Assembly: GCA_963740525.1 (NCBI GenBank) | Contig: CAVUEG010000006.1 | Location: forward strand, 1-64,000 | Reading direction: 5' to 3' | From: CAVUEG01 sp963740525 | Lineage (GTDB): Bacteria; Actinomycetota; Actinomycetes; Propionibacteriales; Nocardioidaceae | Length of the DNA: 64,000 nt | Shown here: positions 45,968 through 55,240 of the stretch, piece after piece | Layout: each line of letters starts with the position of its first letter | Position numbering within the stretch: position 1 is the stretch's first letter | Position numbers and translations under genes: made by a program | The notes under the pieces: generated by a model | What the model was told of the DNA's origin: nothing | The model's input: only the letters and a program-made list of their open reading frames with translations | Databases searched by the model: none

Positions 45968-46789
45968 TCAGGCAGGGTGGGCGACCCGCACGGCGGCGGC
46001 GTCGACGATGTTGTGGATGTCGCCGAGCGCACCGATCAGAGCGCCGTCGGCGCTGATCCGCTCCGAGTCGACCACGGTGCTCACCAGCACGGTCACGTTG
46101 TCGCGGCCGCCACGGTCCAGGGCCGCCCGCACCAGGTCACCGGAGGCCAGGTCGTCGTCGGGCTGCGCCGCCAGCAGGTCGGCGATGGTCGAGTCGTCCA
46201 CGAGGTCGGTCAGTCCGTCGCTGCAGAGCAGGAGCCGGTCCCCCACCAGGAGGTCGAGCTCGAGGATGTCCGGTTCCTGGGGCAGATCCGCACCGAGATA
46301 CCGGGTGACGACGTGGCGCCACGGATGCTCGCGCGCCTTCTCCACGGGCAGCCGACCCTCGTCGATCATCGACTGCACCCACGTGTGGTCACGGGTCAGC
46401 TGGGACAGGATGCCGTCGCGGTACAGGTAGGCCCGGGAGTCCCCGAGGTGGGCGAGGACGAAGGCCCGGCCGTTACCGGCGATCGCGGTCAAGGTGGTGG
46501 CCATTCCGGTGCGCGCAGGATCGAGCTGGGTCCCGGCCACGAGGTTGGCCTGGGCCAGCTTCAGGGCTGCGCGGAGCACGCTGTCCAGCGGGTCGTCGGC
46601 GTGCGCCATGCTCATCGCCGAGACGACGTACGCCGTGGTGGCGGAAGCGACCTCGCCCGCGGCAGCGCCACCGACCCCGTCGGCAACCAGCGCGATGTAG
46701 GGGCCGGCGAAGGCCGCGTCCTCGTTGTGGTCACGGACCAGCCCCACGTGGGAGCGTCCCTTGCTGTCGAGTCGCAACATGTCGACCAC
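45968..46789 (-). CDS. PP2C-family protein serine/threonine phosphatase
   Basis: This 273-residue cytosolic phosphatase has the metal-binding motifs VRDHNEDAA, LVADGVGGAAAGE, LAHLGDSRAYLY, LLCSDGLTDLV and RDNVTVLVS. No membrane segment is present. It would reverse Ser/Thr kinase signalling; no kinase partner lies nearby. The start codon overlaps, on the opposite strand, a possible small plus-strand gene. An ATG 9 nt downstream is also possible. Confidence 0.9.
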   Translation of the reverse strand: MVDMLRLDSKGRSHVGLVRDHNEDAAFAGPYIALVADGVGGAAAGEVASATTAYVVSAMSMAHADDPLDSVLRAALKLAQANLVAGTQLDPARTGMATTLTAIAGNGRAFVLAHLGDSRAYLYRDGILSQLTRDHTWVQSMIDEGRLPVEKAREHPWRHVVTRYLGADLPQEPDILELDLLVGDRLLLCSDGLTDLVDDSTIADLLAAQPDDDLASGDLVRAALDRGGRDNVTVLVSTVVDSERISADGALIGALGDIHNIVDAAAVRVAHPA

Positions 46790-47048
46790 CGACCTCCACC
46801 TGCCCGAGCTGGTCCGTCAGCTCGTCTATGCCCGTACAACGAGCGAGCGAACCCTGACGGTTCCCGAGAGTGTGCCCCGCGCCCGCCCTCCTGGCAAGGC
46901 CATCGCTGCGGGACCCTGTGGATTCTGTGGACGGAGCCTGGGGATGGACGAGGGCCCTGCCGCGTGTCCGGAGCAACACGCCGCGCCGCGAGAATCAGGG
47001 CCGGTGAACTTCGGGGAAACCCTTGCCGCCGAGACGATGCCGGGATAG
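46779..47048 (+). CDS. Possible small Cys-motif protein (low confidence)
   Basis: This 89-codon frame starts MSTTDLHLPELVRQLVYART and contains GPCGFCGRSLGMDEGPAACP, a Cys pattern that could bind zinc. It begins on the overlapping start of the divergent PP2C gene, and I see no clear ribosome-binding site. Third-position GC is only moderately high. The rest of the 46790-47306 gap holds no other recognisable gene, apart from the terminator at 47197. This may be non-coding leader sequence instead. Confidence 0.3.
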   Translation: MSTTDLHLPELVRQLVYARTTSERTLTVPESVPRARPPGKAIAAGPCGFCGRSLGMDEGPAACPEQHAAPRESGPVNFGETLAAETMPG

Positions 47049-47196
47049 AAATCTCCCACGCCAAGGGTGAAGAACTCGCGGCGCGATCGGTCGGAGAACG
47101 AGGACCTTCTGGGAAGCGATTCCCGGGCGGCTGGTGACGCAGCCGGGGCCGAGGGACACCGACCGTGGGATCGGAGGCGTCACGACCGGTCATAGG

Positions 47197-47231
47197 CGAG
47201 GCCCCGCAAACTCATACTTTGCGGGGCCTCG
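47197..47231. terminator. Strong bidirectional terminator
   Basis: A perfect 14-bp stem (47197-47210 with 47218-47231, sequence CGAGGCCCCGCAAA) has a 7-nt loop. It is followed on the plus strand by TCCTTTAT. It sits 75 nt beyond the histidine kinase stop on the minus strand. Confidence 0.75.
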
Positions 47232-47306
47232 TCCTTTATAGCGTTGATGTCGAGCGCTTCTCGACCGCGACACGCGTGTCCTGCGGGTGGGTCTGGTCAC
47301 ACCGGG

Positions 47307-49403
47307 TCAGGTCGACCGGGCGAAACTGTCTCGATGCATCCGGTCGGCGAATGCCGCTGCCGAGGTCGGCAGGGTGAGGACGAACGCGCTCCCCGTGCCG
47401 TCCGGGTTGCCCTCGACGCGGATCGTGCCGCCGTGCCGTTGGACGATCCGCCGGCAGATGGCCAGGCCCAGCCCGGTCCCCCGGTAGTTCTCGGTCTCGG
47501 CCCGGTGGAAGGCCTCGAAGATCTTGGTCCGCTCGGCCGGCGGGATCCCGATCCCGTTGTCGACCACACAGATGCGCACCCAGCCCGGCGCCTCATCCTG
47601 CGCGTGCACCCGCACGAGCGGAGTGACCCCGGGAGCGACGTACTTGACGGCGTTTCCGATCAGGTTGCTGAACAGCTGACGGAGCTGAGCCCCGTCGGCA
47701 AAGACGTCGGGCAGCGGATCGACGAGCACGTCGGCGCGTGACCGGACCTGCCGGGGATTCACCTGGAGCTCGGCGCACTCGTTCACCAGTTGTTCGAGCG
47801 ACACCATGGCCGGGTTGAGCGACTGGTCCCGCGCCGTGCTGTACGCCAGCAGGTCGCTGATCAGCTCCCGCATCCCCGCGGCGCCCTTGCGGATCTTGTC
47901 GATGACCGGACCACCCTCGGCGGCGGTAACGGAGCCACGTTCCTGGAGCTCTGCGGCGAGGGACTCGGCCCAGCCGTCGATCACGGTGAGCGGGTTGAAG
48001 AGGTCATGCGCCACGATCCCGGCGAACGAGCTCAGGGAGTCGCGATGCGCGTTGTCGGCCGTGACGTCCTGGTAGACCACCATGACGCGTCTCCCCCCGT
48101 CCTCCCCCTCGGGAAGCAACCGGGCGGTCACGCGTAGCGCTCGGCCGCCTGGGTTGGCGACATTGCGGATGACCAGCTCCTCGTCGGTCACGTCCTCGCC
48201 TGCGAGCGCCCGGAACGGCGGCAGCTCCTGGTACGCCGGCGTCGTGCCGTCGGGCCGGAAGAGCCCGTAGTCCGGCCCCGGCACCACCGTGGACGGGGGA
48301 TCCTCCATACCCAGGAGCTGGAGACCGGCGGGGTTACGGAGCAGCACGGTGCCGTCGGCCTGCACCACGGTGATCCCGTCATGCATCGCCTCGAGCACGG
48401 CGTTCAGCAGGTGGGCACGTTCCGCCTCGGCGCGCTGTGAGGCGGCGAGATCGGCGAGGAGCTTGAGCCGCTCGGCACGCCCCAGGGACAGGGCCAGCCC
48501 GAAGACCACCACCATCAGGACGTACAGCTGCGCCAGCAGAGCTCTGAGCTCCAGCGAGTCCACCGCAGCGAAGAGGCCCTGGCCGTCAAGGGTGAACAAC
48601 ACGGCGGCCACGCCCATGACAAGGCTGTGCACTGCCACGACGAGCGGGCTGAAGCGGAGACCCGCCCAGACCGTGACGAGGAGGAGGAGGAATGCCAGCG
48701 GCAGGGTGTCGAAGACCAGGAAGGACATCACGTAGAGGAACGCCGATGTCAGCGCGAGAGCGACCACCTCCAGGACCTGGATCCGACGCCACTTGCGCGC
48801 CCGACGCACCGTAGCCCAGGCGTCTCCACGCTCGAGACTTCCCCCGGCCAGCAGCAGGATGACGCCGAGCGACAGGATCCCCGCACAGTTGCGACCCATC
48901 CAGACCGCCCAGCTCTCCACGGTGAAGTCGTCGATGAGCTGAGAGACCGCCAGACTGCCGACGACTGAGGCGACCAGACAGGCTGCGCCGGCGGCGGCCA
49001 TCACCTGGCCGATGTCGCTGATCCGCGAGAGTGGACGGGTCCCACCCCCACCCCACATGTCCGGCACCAGCCGGTGCAGGTACGCGGCGAACAGCGATGC
49101 CTGGAGGATGTTCGCCACCACGAAGACCCCGGACATGCCGGCCGAGGAACCGGTCAGACTGTTGATGAGAAAGGTGGTCACGCCGAGAGCCAGCACGTCT
49201 CCGGGCCAGGTGCGGCGGTCCCCTGTCGCCAGCCACACGGCCGCAACCCCGGCGGCCGGCCACACCAGGCTGAGCGCCTTGCCGTCGATGATGGTCAACC
49301 GGCCGGCGAACCCGGCGACGATGAAGGCCAAGGCCCAGAGCAGCACGCGGACGAGCAGTTCCCGGCGGCTTCGCGTGATGGTCGCGGCGCTGGCCCTCAC
49401 CAT
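47307..49403 (-). CDS. MASE1-PAS hybrid sensor histidine kinase
   Basis: This 698-residue membrane sensor has an N-terminal MASE1-like domain with about eight hydrophobic helices (residues 15-310) and a short coiled linker. A PAS domain (about 335-465) includes LLNAVLEAMHDGITVVQADG. HisKA follows, with phosphoacceptor His in IVAHDLFNPLTV. The HATPase has N-box NLIGNAVKYVAPG, DNGIGIPPAE and GTGLGLAICRRIV. The Asn-Pro after His-Asp-Leu-Phe is conserved, although Phe replaces the usual Arg/Lys. The cognate response regulator is not adjacent. The ligand is unknown. Confidence 0.88.
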   Translation of the reverse strand: MVRASAATITRSRRELLVRVLLWALAFIVAGFAGRLTIIDGKALSLVWPAAGVAAVWLATGDRRTWPGDVLALGVTTFLINSLTGSSAGMSGVFVVANILQASLFAAYLHRLVPDMWGGGGTRPLSRISDIGQVMAAAGAACLVASVVGSLAVSQLIDDFTVESWAVWMGRNCAGILSLGVILLLAGGSLERGDAWATVRRARKWRRIQVLEVVALALTSAFLYVMSFLVFDTLPLAFLLLLVTVWAGLRFSPLVVAVHSLVMGVAAVLFTLDGQGLFAAVDSLELRALLAQLYVLMVVVFGLALSLGRAERLKLLADLAASQRAEAERAHLLNAVLEAMHDGITVVQADGTVLLRNPAGLQLLGMEDPPSTVVPGPDYGLFRPDGTTPAYQELPPFRALAGEDVTDEELVIRNVANPGGRALRVTARLLPEGEDGGRRVMVVYQDVTADNAHRDSLSSFAGIVAHDLFNPLTVIDGWAESLAAELQERGSVTAAEGGPVIDKIRKGAAGMRELISDLLAYSTARDQSLNPAMVSLEQLVNECAELQVNPRQVRSRADVLVDPLPDVFADGAQLRQLFSNLIGNAVKYVAPGVTPLVRVHAQDEAPGWVRICVVDNGIGIPPAERTKIFEAFHRAETENYRGTGLGLAICRRIVQRHGGTIRVEGNPDGTGSAFVLTLPTSAAAFADRMHRDSFARST

Positions 49404-49566
49404 CTGCTCCTCACTGCCCGCCTCATGGGCCCAAGTCTCGGGCCTGGACGAGGCGATTACCGGCTAACAGGCTAGAACTGCGATCCGGGAACCGACAACG
49501 CCCCCTCGGCACCAACCCGCGTCTAGTACGACAGCGTCAGGGCGGGGGACCTTCGACTCTGGGATA

Positions 49567-49581
49567 TACCCCATAGGGGTA
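49567..49581. promoter_or_regulatory. CsoR copper operator
   Basis: TACCCC-ATA-GGGGTA is a palindrome of the GC-tract type recognised by CsoR repressors. It lies 52 nt upstream of the csoR start and presumably covers the promoter of csoR-copZ-copA. Copper binding by CsoR would release it (family knowledge). Confidence 0.75.
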
Positions 49582-49633
49582 AGATGGCTCCGGACAGAGA
49601 ACCTACCACCGCGAGATCACGTAAGGAGGGTCG

Positions 49634-49927
49634 ATGTCGCAGACGACACCGGGCTACATCACGCAGAAGCAGGCGTACCTCAACCGGCTCAGACGGATCG
49701 AAGGGCAGGTCCGCGGGCTGCAACGGATGGTCGAGGAGGACACCTACTGCATCGACATCCTCACCCAGGTCTCCGCGGCCACCAAGGCTCTCGAGACCGT
49801 GGCCCTCTCTCTGCTCGACGAACACCTGCGTTCGTGCGTCACCAACGCTGTGCGCGTCGGCGGCGACGAGGCCGAGGAGAAGATCACCGAGGCCTCGGCG
49901 GCCATCGCGCGACTCGTTCGTTCCTGA
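49634..49927 (+). CDS. csoR: Copper-sensing repressor CsoR
   Basis: This 97-residue all-helical repressor has LRRIEGQVRGLQRMVEEDTY, the conserved DNA-contact face. The Cu(I) ligands are Cys39, His64 and Cys68, spaced exactly as in M. tuberculosis CsoR (C36-H61-C65). AAGGAGG lies upstream of the ATG. It heads the copper operon and is autoregulated through the palindrome at 49567. Confidence 0.94.
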   Translation: MSQTTPGYITQKQAYLNRLRRIEGQVRGLQRMVEEDTYCIDILTQVSAATKALETVALSLLDEHLRSCVTNAVRVGGDEAEEKITEASAAIARLVRS

Positions 49928-49950
49928 CAACCCGACTCCGAGGAGTACCC

Positions 49951-50169
49951 ATGAACACCCGCACCTACGCCGTGACCGGCATGACCTGCGGACACTGTGC
50001 CCAGGCGGTCACCAGCGAGCTCGAGTCGGTCGACGGCGTCACCGACGTCAGCGTCGAGCTGGTCGCCGACGGAGCCTCCAGTGTGACCGTGACCAGCCAG
50101 CACCCTCTGGACGAAGCAGCCGTCGCTGCGGCACTCGACGAAGCCGGCGACTACCAGCTCGCCCTGTGA
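49951..50169 (+). CDS. copZ: Copper chaperone CopZ (HMA domain)
   Basis: This 72-residue ferredoxin-like metallochaperone has the metal-binding motif GMTCGHC at residues 10-16. It would deliver Cu(I) to CopA or to CsoR. The ATG at 49951 has AGGAG 6 nt upstream; longer in-frame readings upstream run through csoR and are not real. It sits between csoR and copA. Confidence 0.93.
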   Translation: MNTRTYAVTGMTCGHCAQAVTSELESVDGVTDVSVELVADGASSVTVTSQHPLDEAAVAAALDEAGDYQLAL

Positions 50170-50178
50170 GCTAGCGCC

Positions 50179-52503
50179 ATGACCCAGCACAGCCCAGCCC
50201 GGCGAGTCCCGGCCGCAGCTCCCGTCCACGACGTCGAGCTGACCATCGGTGGAATGACGTGCGCGTCCTGCGCGGCTCGGATCGAGAAGAAGCTCAACCG
50301 CATCGAAGGCGTCGTCGCGACCGTCAACTACGCGACCGAGAAGGCCAAGGTGACCTACCTGGACGGGGTCTCGCCACAGGTCCTGGTCTCCACGGTCGAG
50401 GCCACGGGCTACAGCGCCGAGCTCCCGGCGCCCGCCCCCGCACCTGGCGAGGAGACGCTGCCGGCGGCCGACGTCGGGCAGCGCGACAAGGACGAGGAAG
50501 CCGCCCGGTGGCGTCAGCGACTGCTGGTCTCCGGCGCCCTCAGCCTGCCCGTGCTGCTGGTCTCGATGGTGCCCGGCCTCCAGTTCGACAACTGGCAGTG
50601 GCTGGCCCTCACCCTCGCCTCACCGGTCGTGGTGTGGGGTGCGCTGCCCTTCCACCGTGCGTCGTTCGCCAACGCACGTCACGGCGCGGCCACGATGGAC
50701 ACGCTCATCTCCGTAGGCGTGTCTGCCGCGTACCTCTGGTCGGTGTGGGCACTCGTGTTCACCGACGCGGGGATGCCCGGCATGCGGATGCGGTTCGACC
50801 TGTTCCCCGGGGTCGGCGACACCCGCCCGGATCTCTACCTCGAGGTGGCCTCGGCGGTCACCACGTTCATCCTTGCCGGGCGCTACTTCGAGGCCCGTGC
50901 CAAGAGGCAGTCCGGGGCCGCGCTCCGCGCCCTGCTGGACCTGGGCGCCAAGGACGTGGCGGTGCTTCGCGAGGGCAGCGTCGGAAGCCGTGAGGAGCGG
51001 ATCCCCGTCGGCCGGCTGGTTGTCGGTGACGTGTTCGTGGTCCGACCGGGTGACAAGGTCGCCACCGACGGGGTCGTCGAGAGCGGGACCTCGGCGGTGG
51101 ATGCCTCGATGCTCACCGGAGAGCCCGTTCCTGTCGAGGTCGGGCCCGGCGACCACGTCGTCGGCGCCACCGTCAATGCCGGCGGAAGGTTGCTCGTCCG
51201 GGCCACCCGGGTCGGCTCGGACACCCAGCTCTCCCAGATGGCTCGCCTCGTCGAGGACGCCCAGAACGGCAAGGCCCAGGCGCAGCGGCTCGCCGACCGG
51301 GTCTCGGGGATCTTCGTGCCCCTCGTCATCGTCCTGTCGCTCGCGACTCTCGCGGGCTGGATCCTGACTGGCCACACGATGACGGCGGCCTTCACCGCCG
51401 CGGTCGCCGTCTTGATCATCGCCTGCCCCTGCGCACTCGGCCTCGCGACGCCGACCGCCCTGCTGGTGGGCACCGGGCGAGGCGCCCAGCTCGGCATCCT
51501 GATCAAGGGCCCGGAGGTGCTGGAGTCGACCCGTGTCGTGGACACGATCGTGCTCGACAAGACCGGCACGGTCACGACCGGCCGGATGACGCTCGTCGAC
51601 GTACTCCCCGCTGCCGGGACCGACGTACGGGAGCTGCTCAGGCTCGCCGGGGCCCTCGAACACGCCTCCGAGCACCCCATTGCCAGGGCCATCGCCAGCG
51701 GCGCCACGGAGCGGCTCGGCGACCGGCTGCCGGACGTCGCCGACTTCAGCTCGACGTCCGGACTCGGCGTCGCGGGAGTCGTGGACGGCCATGCAGTGGT
51801 CGCCGGCCGACCGGCGTGGCTGGAGTCGGAGTGGAGTCAGCCGCTCGACGGGACCCTCACTCGGTCCCAGGTGGCCGCGGAGGAGCGCGGCCAGACGGTG
51901 ATCGCGGTGGGCTGGGACGGCCGGGCCCAGGGGCTCCTGGTGGTCTCCGACACCGTGAAGCCGACCAGTGCTATTGCTGTCGCGGAGCTGAAGGCACTCG
52001 GCCTTCGACCCGTGCTCGTGACCGGCGACAACGAACGGGCCGCCCGCGCCGTCGCGGCGCTGGTCGGCATCGACGAGGTCGTGGCCGGCGTCCTTCCCGC
52101 GGACAAGGTCGCGGTCATTCGTCGGCTCCACGACGATGGTCGCACCGTGGCGATGGTCGGCGACGGGACCAACGACGCCGCGGCTCTGGCAGCCTCCGAC
52201 CTCGGCATCAGCATGGGCACCGGCACCGACGTGGCCATCGAGGCGTCCGACCTCACCCTGGTGCGCGGAGACCTACGGGCTGCGGTTGACGCGATCCGGC
52301 TCTCCCGCAGGACGCTGGGCACGATCAAGGGCAACCTCTTCTGGGCGTTCGCCTACAACGTCGCCGCACTCCCCCTGGCCGCACTCGGCCTGCTCAACCC
52401 CTTGATCGCGGGCGCAGCGATGGCGTTCAGCTCGGTCTTCGTCGTGAGCAACAGCCTGCGGCTGCGTCGGTTCCGGACGGTGTCCGTCGAGTCGGAGGGG
52501 TGA
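50179..52503 (+). CDS. copA: Copper-exporting P-type ATPase
   Basis: This 774-residue P1B-ATPase has an N-terminal heavy-metal domain with GMTCASC (about 24-30) and eight membrane helices. The TGEPVPVE actuator motif, the transmembrane IACPCALGLATPTAL metal site and the phosphorylation site DKTGTVTTG are all present. HP occurs in EHASEHPIARA, and the hinge is MVGDGTNDAAAL. Cu(I) export to the outside is expected. It follows copZ by 9 nt in the CsoR-controlled operon. Confidence 0.96.
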   Translation: MTQHSPARRVPAAAPVHDVELTIGGMTCASCAARIEKKLNRIEGVVATVNYATEKAKVTYLDGVSPQVLVSTVEATGYSAELPAPAPAPGEETLPAADVGQRDKDEEAARWRQRLLVSGALSLPVLLVSMVPGLQFDNWQWLALTLASPVVVWGALPFHRASFANARHGAATMDTLISVGVSAAYLWSVWALVFTDAGMPGMRMRFDLFPGVGDTRPDLYLEVASAVTTFILAGRYFEARAKRQSGAALRALLDLGAKDVAVLREGSVGSREERIPVGRLVVGDVFVVRPGDKVATDGVVESGTSAVDASMLTGEPVPVEVGPGDHVVGATVNAGGRLLVRATRVGSDTQLSQMARLVEDAQNGKAQAQRLADRVSGIFVPLVIVLSLATLAGWILTGHTMTAAFTAAVAVLIIACPCALGLATPTALLVGTGRGAQLGILIKGPEVLESTRVVDTIVLDKTGTVTTGRMTLVDVLPAAGTDVRELLRLAGALEHASEHPIARAIASGATERLGDRLPDVADFSSTSGLGVAGVVDGHAVVAGRPAWLESEWSQPLDGTLTRSQVAAEERGQTVIAVGWDGRAQGLLVVSDTVKPTSAIAVAELKALGLRPVLVTGDNERAARAVAALVGIDEVVAGVLPADKVAVIRRLHDDGRTVAMVGDGTNDAAALAASDLGISMGTGTDVAIEASDLTLVRGDLRAAVDAIRLSRRTLGTIKGNLFWAFAYNVAALPLAALGLLNPLIAGAAMAFSSVFVVSNSLRLRRFRTVSVESEG

Positions 52504-52557
52504 GCTGTTCTGCTGTCGTTCAGCGAGTCTTCAGCACGCCCCTGACAGACTCCGCCC

Positions 52558-53511
52558 ATGACCGCTCAGGCACTCGAGGCTCAGGGGCTGAGCAGGTCGT
52601 ACGGCGCCCTCCGGGCAGTGGTCTCCTTCGACGTGTCGGTGCCGGCGGGAACGGTGCTCGGCTTCCTGGGACCGAACGGTGCCGGGAAGACCACCGTGAT
52701 CCGGATGCTGTCCACGATCCTGCGTCCGGACTCAGGCTCGTTCCACGTGGCAGGGGTTCCCTGGACCAGGCCGAGCGAGGTCCGGCGGATGATCGGTGTG
52801 CTCCCGGAGAGCGCCGGCTACCCACCGGGTCAGACCGGCGAGGAATGGCTGGTGCTCCATGCCCGGCTCTTCGGCCAGTCCCGGGCGGAGGCACGTGCCA
52901 CGGCGGCACGGCTGCTCGGCGAGGTCGGCCTGCATGAGCGCGGAGGCTCGCTGGTCTCGACGTACAGCAGAGGGATGCGGCAGCGCCTCGGCGTGGCGCG
53001 GGCGCTCGTCAACAGTCCCCAGCTGGTGATCCTGGACGAGCCCACCCTGGGCCTGGACCCGAGTGGACAGCGTCAGCTGCTCGACCTGGTCTCGCGCATC
53101 GCCCGCGAGCACGGCGTCACCGTCATTCTGAGCACCCATCTCCTGGCCGAGGTGGAGGACGTCTGCGACCAGGTGCTGATCCTGCATCGAGGACGCGTCG
53201 TGGCCGAGGGGACCGTGGACGAGGTGGTTCGTCAGGCGGCCGCGCCCCGAACAGCGGTGCTCCGGGTCCCACCGGAACGGCGTGCCGCTGCGGCCGAGCG
53301 GCTGGCCGCGAACGGCGTCGAGTCAGTCGACCCCTCGGGTGACCGCGGCGCAGGGCTCCGGATCACGCTGCCCACAGGGGCGTCTGCCGGCGAAGGGGCC
53401 GAGCGAGTGCTGTGCAGCCTGATGGATGCCGGGATCCCGGTGCTCGAGTTCACTCTCGAAGGTGGCCGGCTCAGCGACGCCTTCCTCGCGGTCACGGAGT
53501 CCGGTTCATGA
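52558..53511 (+). CDS. ABC transporter ATP-binding protein
   Basis: This 317-residue nucleotide-binding subunit has Walker A GPNGAGKTT, signature YSRGMRQRLGVARAL, Walker B LVILDEPTLGLDP and switch His in LSTHLLAEVE. An extra C-terminal regulatory region (about 220-317) is of the type seen in NosF/CcmA or drug exporters. It overlaps the permease gene by 4 nt. Together with the next two genes it forms an export system; substrate unknown. The proximity to copA may hint at copper-enzyme maturation as in NosDFY systems, but that is speculative. Confidence 0.9.
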   Translation: MTAQALEAQGLSRSYGALRAVVSFDVSVPAGTVLGFLGPNGAGKTTVIRMLSTILRPDSGSFHVAGVPWTRPSEVRRMIGVLPESAGYPPGQTGEEWLVLHARLFGQSRAEARATAARLLGEVGLHERGGSLVSTYSRGMRQRLGVARALVNSPQLVILDEPTLGLDPSGQRQLLDLVSRIAREHGVTVILSTHLLAEVEDVCDQVLILHRGRVVAEGTVDEVVRQAAAPRTAVLRVPPERRAAAAERLAANGVESVDPSGDRGAGLRITLPTGASAGEGAERVLCSLMDAGIPVLEFTLEGGRLSDAFLAVTESGS

Positions 53512-54287
53512 GCGCCTACTCGGCGTGGGCCGTGCTGACCTGGCGCGAGCTGCGGGACCTGTGGCTGGCGGGTCGGGGCCTCGCGTTGCTCCTGGCGTTC
53601 GCGGTCCTGCTCAGCGTGACGACGTACCTGGTGGCCAGCAACCAGGCGCTCAACTTCCTCGAGCAGCGCGAGTCGGTCGGGCTGACGCTGCAGATCGCGG
53701 TCGCGCTGGGTGGCCTGCTGGTGCTGCTCGGTGCCGCCGACTCGGTCAGCGGCGAGCGCGAGCGCGGCACCTTGGAGAGCCTGCTGGTCACGCCCGTCCC
53801 CCGGCGCGCCATCGTGCTGGCCAAGGCCACGGCCGCGCTCTCGCTGTGGGTCGGCGCCTTCGTCGTCACCGTTGCCTACGTCGCCTATCTCGGCAGCGGC
53901 GTCGGGGCGGCGATGCCCGGGCTCGGCACCGGTCTGCTCGTCGGCACGCTGCTGTCGCTCTTCCTGGCCGGGCTCGGAGTGCTGGCCAGCACGGTCAGCA
54001 GGTCAAACCGGGTCAGCCTCTCGGTGACGCTGTTCGCCCTGCTCGCGTTGTATGCCCCCACCCAGATGCCCACCTCTGCCCAGCAGGGCTGGTTCGGCGA
54101 CCTCTTGTTGCACCTCGATCCCTTCACAGCAGGGCTGCAGGTGCTGACCAACGTGGTGGTGAGCGGTCAGGGTCTCGGCTCCCAGCTGGGTTGGCTCGTG
54201 GGACCCGCGCTGTCCGCCGCGGTCATCGGCACACTGGCCCTCATCGCGGCCGGTCGGCTCAGTCTCGGCGCCGGGGACCGGTCATGA
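53508..54287 (+). CDS. ABC-2 type permease (NosY-like)
   Basis: This 259-residue membrane protein has six hydrophobic segments and the ABC-2 family motif DSVSGERERGTLESLLVTPV after the second helix, which is typical of NosY-like permeases. It starts on the ATPase stop (ATGA) and ends on the start of the next gene. It pairs with the ATPase as a transporter; substrate unknown. Confidence 0.9.
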   Translation: MSAYSAWAVLTWRELRDLWLAGRGLALLLAFAVLLSVTTYLVASNQALNFLEQRESVGLTLQIAVALGGLLVLLGAADSVSGERERGTLESLLVTPVPRRAIVLAKATAALSLWVGAFVVTVAYVAYLGSGVGAAMPGLGTGLLVGTLLSLFLAGLGVLASTVSRSNRVSLSVTLFALLALYAPTQMPTSAQQGWFGDLLLHLDPFTAGLQVLTNVVVSGQGLGSQLGWLVGPALSAAVIGTLALIAAGRLSLGAGDRS

Positions 54288-54835
54288 GGCTCGCTCTCGC
54301 CACACTGCTGGCGGTCCTGACACTGACCATCCCGACGGCCGCGTTCGGAGGCGTCGAGGCGGCGGACGAGGCTGGCGGGGACGGGCTCTCGGTCAGCAAC
54401 GACCGGTCCGCCGTACGCACCCGGATCGGCGGTCGGTTCACGTTCACCTCGACCGTGACGAACGACGGCAGCCAGGCTCGTTCCGGACTGGTGGCCCACC
54501 TCAACGTGCTCAGCACCGACCCCGACGTGTACGTCGACCCGGAGGACTGGTCGACGCACAGGACCGTCTACCTCGACCCCCTCGCCGCGCATGGCTCCGT
54601 GCGCCTTCCGTGGAAGGTGCAAGCAGTCAACGACGGGCACTTCGTCCTCTACGTGGCGATCACCACCCGCAGCGGAGCGGCTCCCGTGGTGGCGAGCGAC
54701 GGCGTACGCCTGACCTCGACTGCGCAGCGGACGGTCAATGCCGGAGGCGTGCTGCCGATCGCCCTCGGGGTGCCCGGCGTGGTCCTGCTGCTCCTGATGG
54801 CGACGCTCGTGCGACGCCATCGGCTGCGTCGCTGA
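54284..54835 (+). CDS. Secreted/anchored NEW3-like protein of the ABC operon
   Basis: This 183-residue protein has a signal peptide (MRLALATLLAVLTLTIPTAA), an extracellular beta-sandwich (about 25-140, FTSTVTNDGSQARSGLVAHL and LPWKVQAVNDGHFVLYVAIT) and a C-terminal transmembrane helix followed by RRHRLRR. It resembles NEW3/CARDB-like domains. It probably helps substrate handling on the outer face for the adjacent ABC transporter; no enzymatic motif is seen. Confidence 0.75.
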   Translation: MRLALATLLAVLTLTIPTAAFGGVEAADEAGGDGLSVSNDRSAVRTRIGGRFTFTSTVTNDGSQARSGLVAHLNVLSTDPDVYVDPEDWSTHRTVYLDPLAAHGSVRLPWKVQAVNDGHFVLYVAITTRSGAAPVVASDGVRLTSTAQRTVNAGGVLPIALGVPGVVLLLLMATLVRRHRLRR

Positions 54836-54869
54836 CCGGACGGCCGACGCGGCTGCCTGGCGGAGCTTT

Positions 54870-54888
54870 CGGCTCACCAGGTGAGCCG
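54870..54888. terminator. Hairpin between converging genes
   Basis: CGGCTCACC-A-GGTGAGCCG is a perfect 9-bp inverted repeat between the end of the ABC operon (54835) and the end of the minus-strand small gene (54899). With a minimal loop the stem is about 7 bp. No strong T-run is visible. Confidence 0.45.
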
Positions 54889-54898
54889 GATCTTCCCG

Positions 54899-55108
54899 CT
54901 AGTGACGCGTCCGGGGTGCCAGCCGATGCTTGGCGTCCTGCTCGACGGACGCGGAGCGCTGAATGGGGATCTGAGGGAGCGAGGAGCGCAACTTCCACAC
55001 GTCCCAGCAGTGCGGGTGCCAAGCCACCTGCTCGAAGAGCACCGAGCGGATCACGGCTTCGCCGGTGACCACGTCGGTCTTGCAGACGGTGCAGGTGAGT
55101 GTGCTCAT
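54899..55108 (-). CDS. Small LIM/zinc-ribbon-like protein
   Basis: This 69-residue protein starts MSTLTCTVCKTDVVTGEAVI and continues with WHPHCWDVWKL. The spacing CxxC...HxxC is that of a one-zinc finger of the LIM or PARP-type class. The C-terminal half is basic and unstructured. GGGGGA precedes the ATG at 55108. It is divergent from the methyltransferase. Function is unknown. Confidence 0.65.
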   Translation of the reverse strand: MSTLTCTVCKTDVVTGEAVIRSVLFEQVAWHPHCWDVWKLRSSLPQIPIQRSASVEQDAKHRLAPRTRH

Positions 55109-55240
55109 GTGTCCCCCTGTGGTTGCCCCATGGGTCATTGTGAACGCACAAGTGGGTGGTATGGATCTGCCAAAGGTCCCGAAACGGGTGCGGCGGAAAC
55201 CCGGTGGACGTGCCTGGAACGCGTTGACAGGATCCTCGAC

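Noticed and set aside
46970..47130. Cyclic di-AMP (ydaO-type) riboswitch
   Set aside because: A fragment such as AAGGGTGAAG is suggestive, but the rest of the consensus is missing and no plus-strand gene lies downstream.
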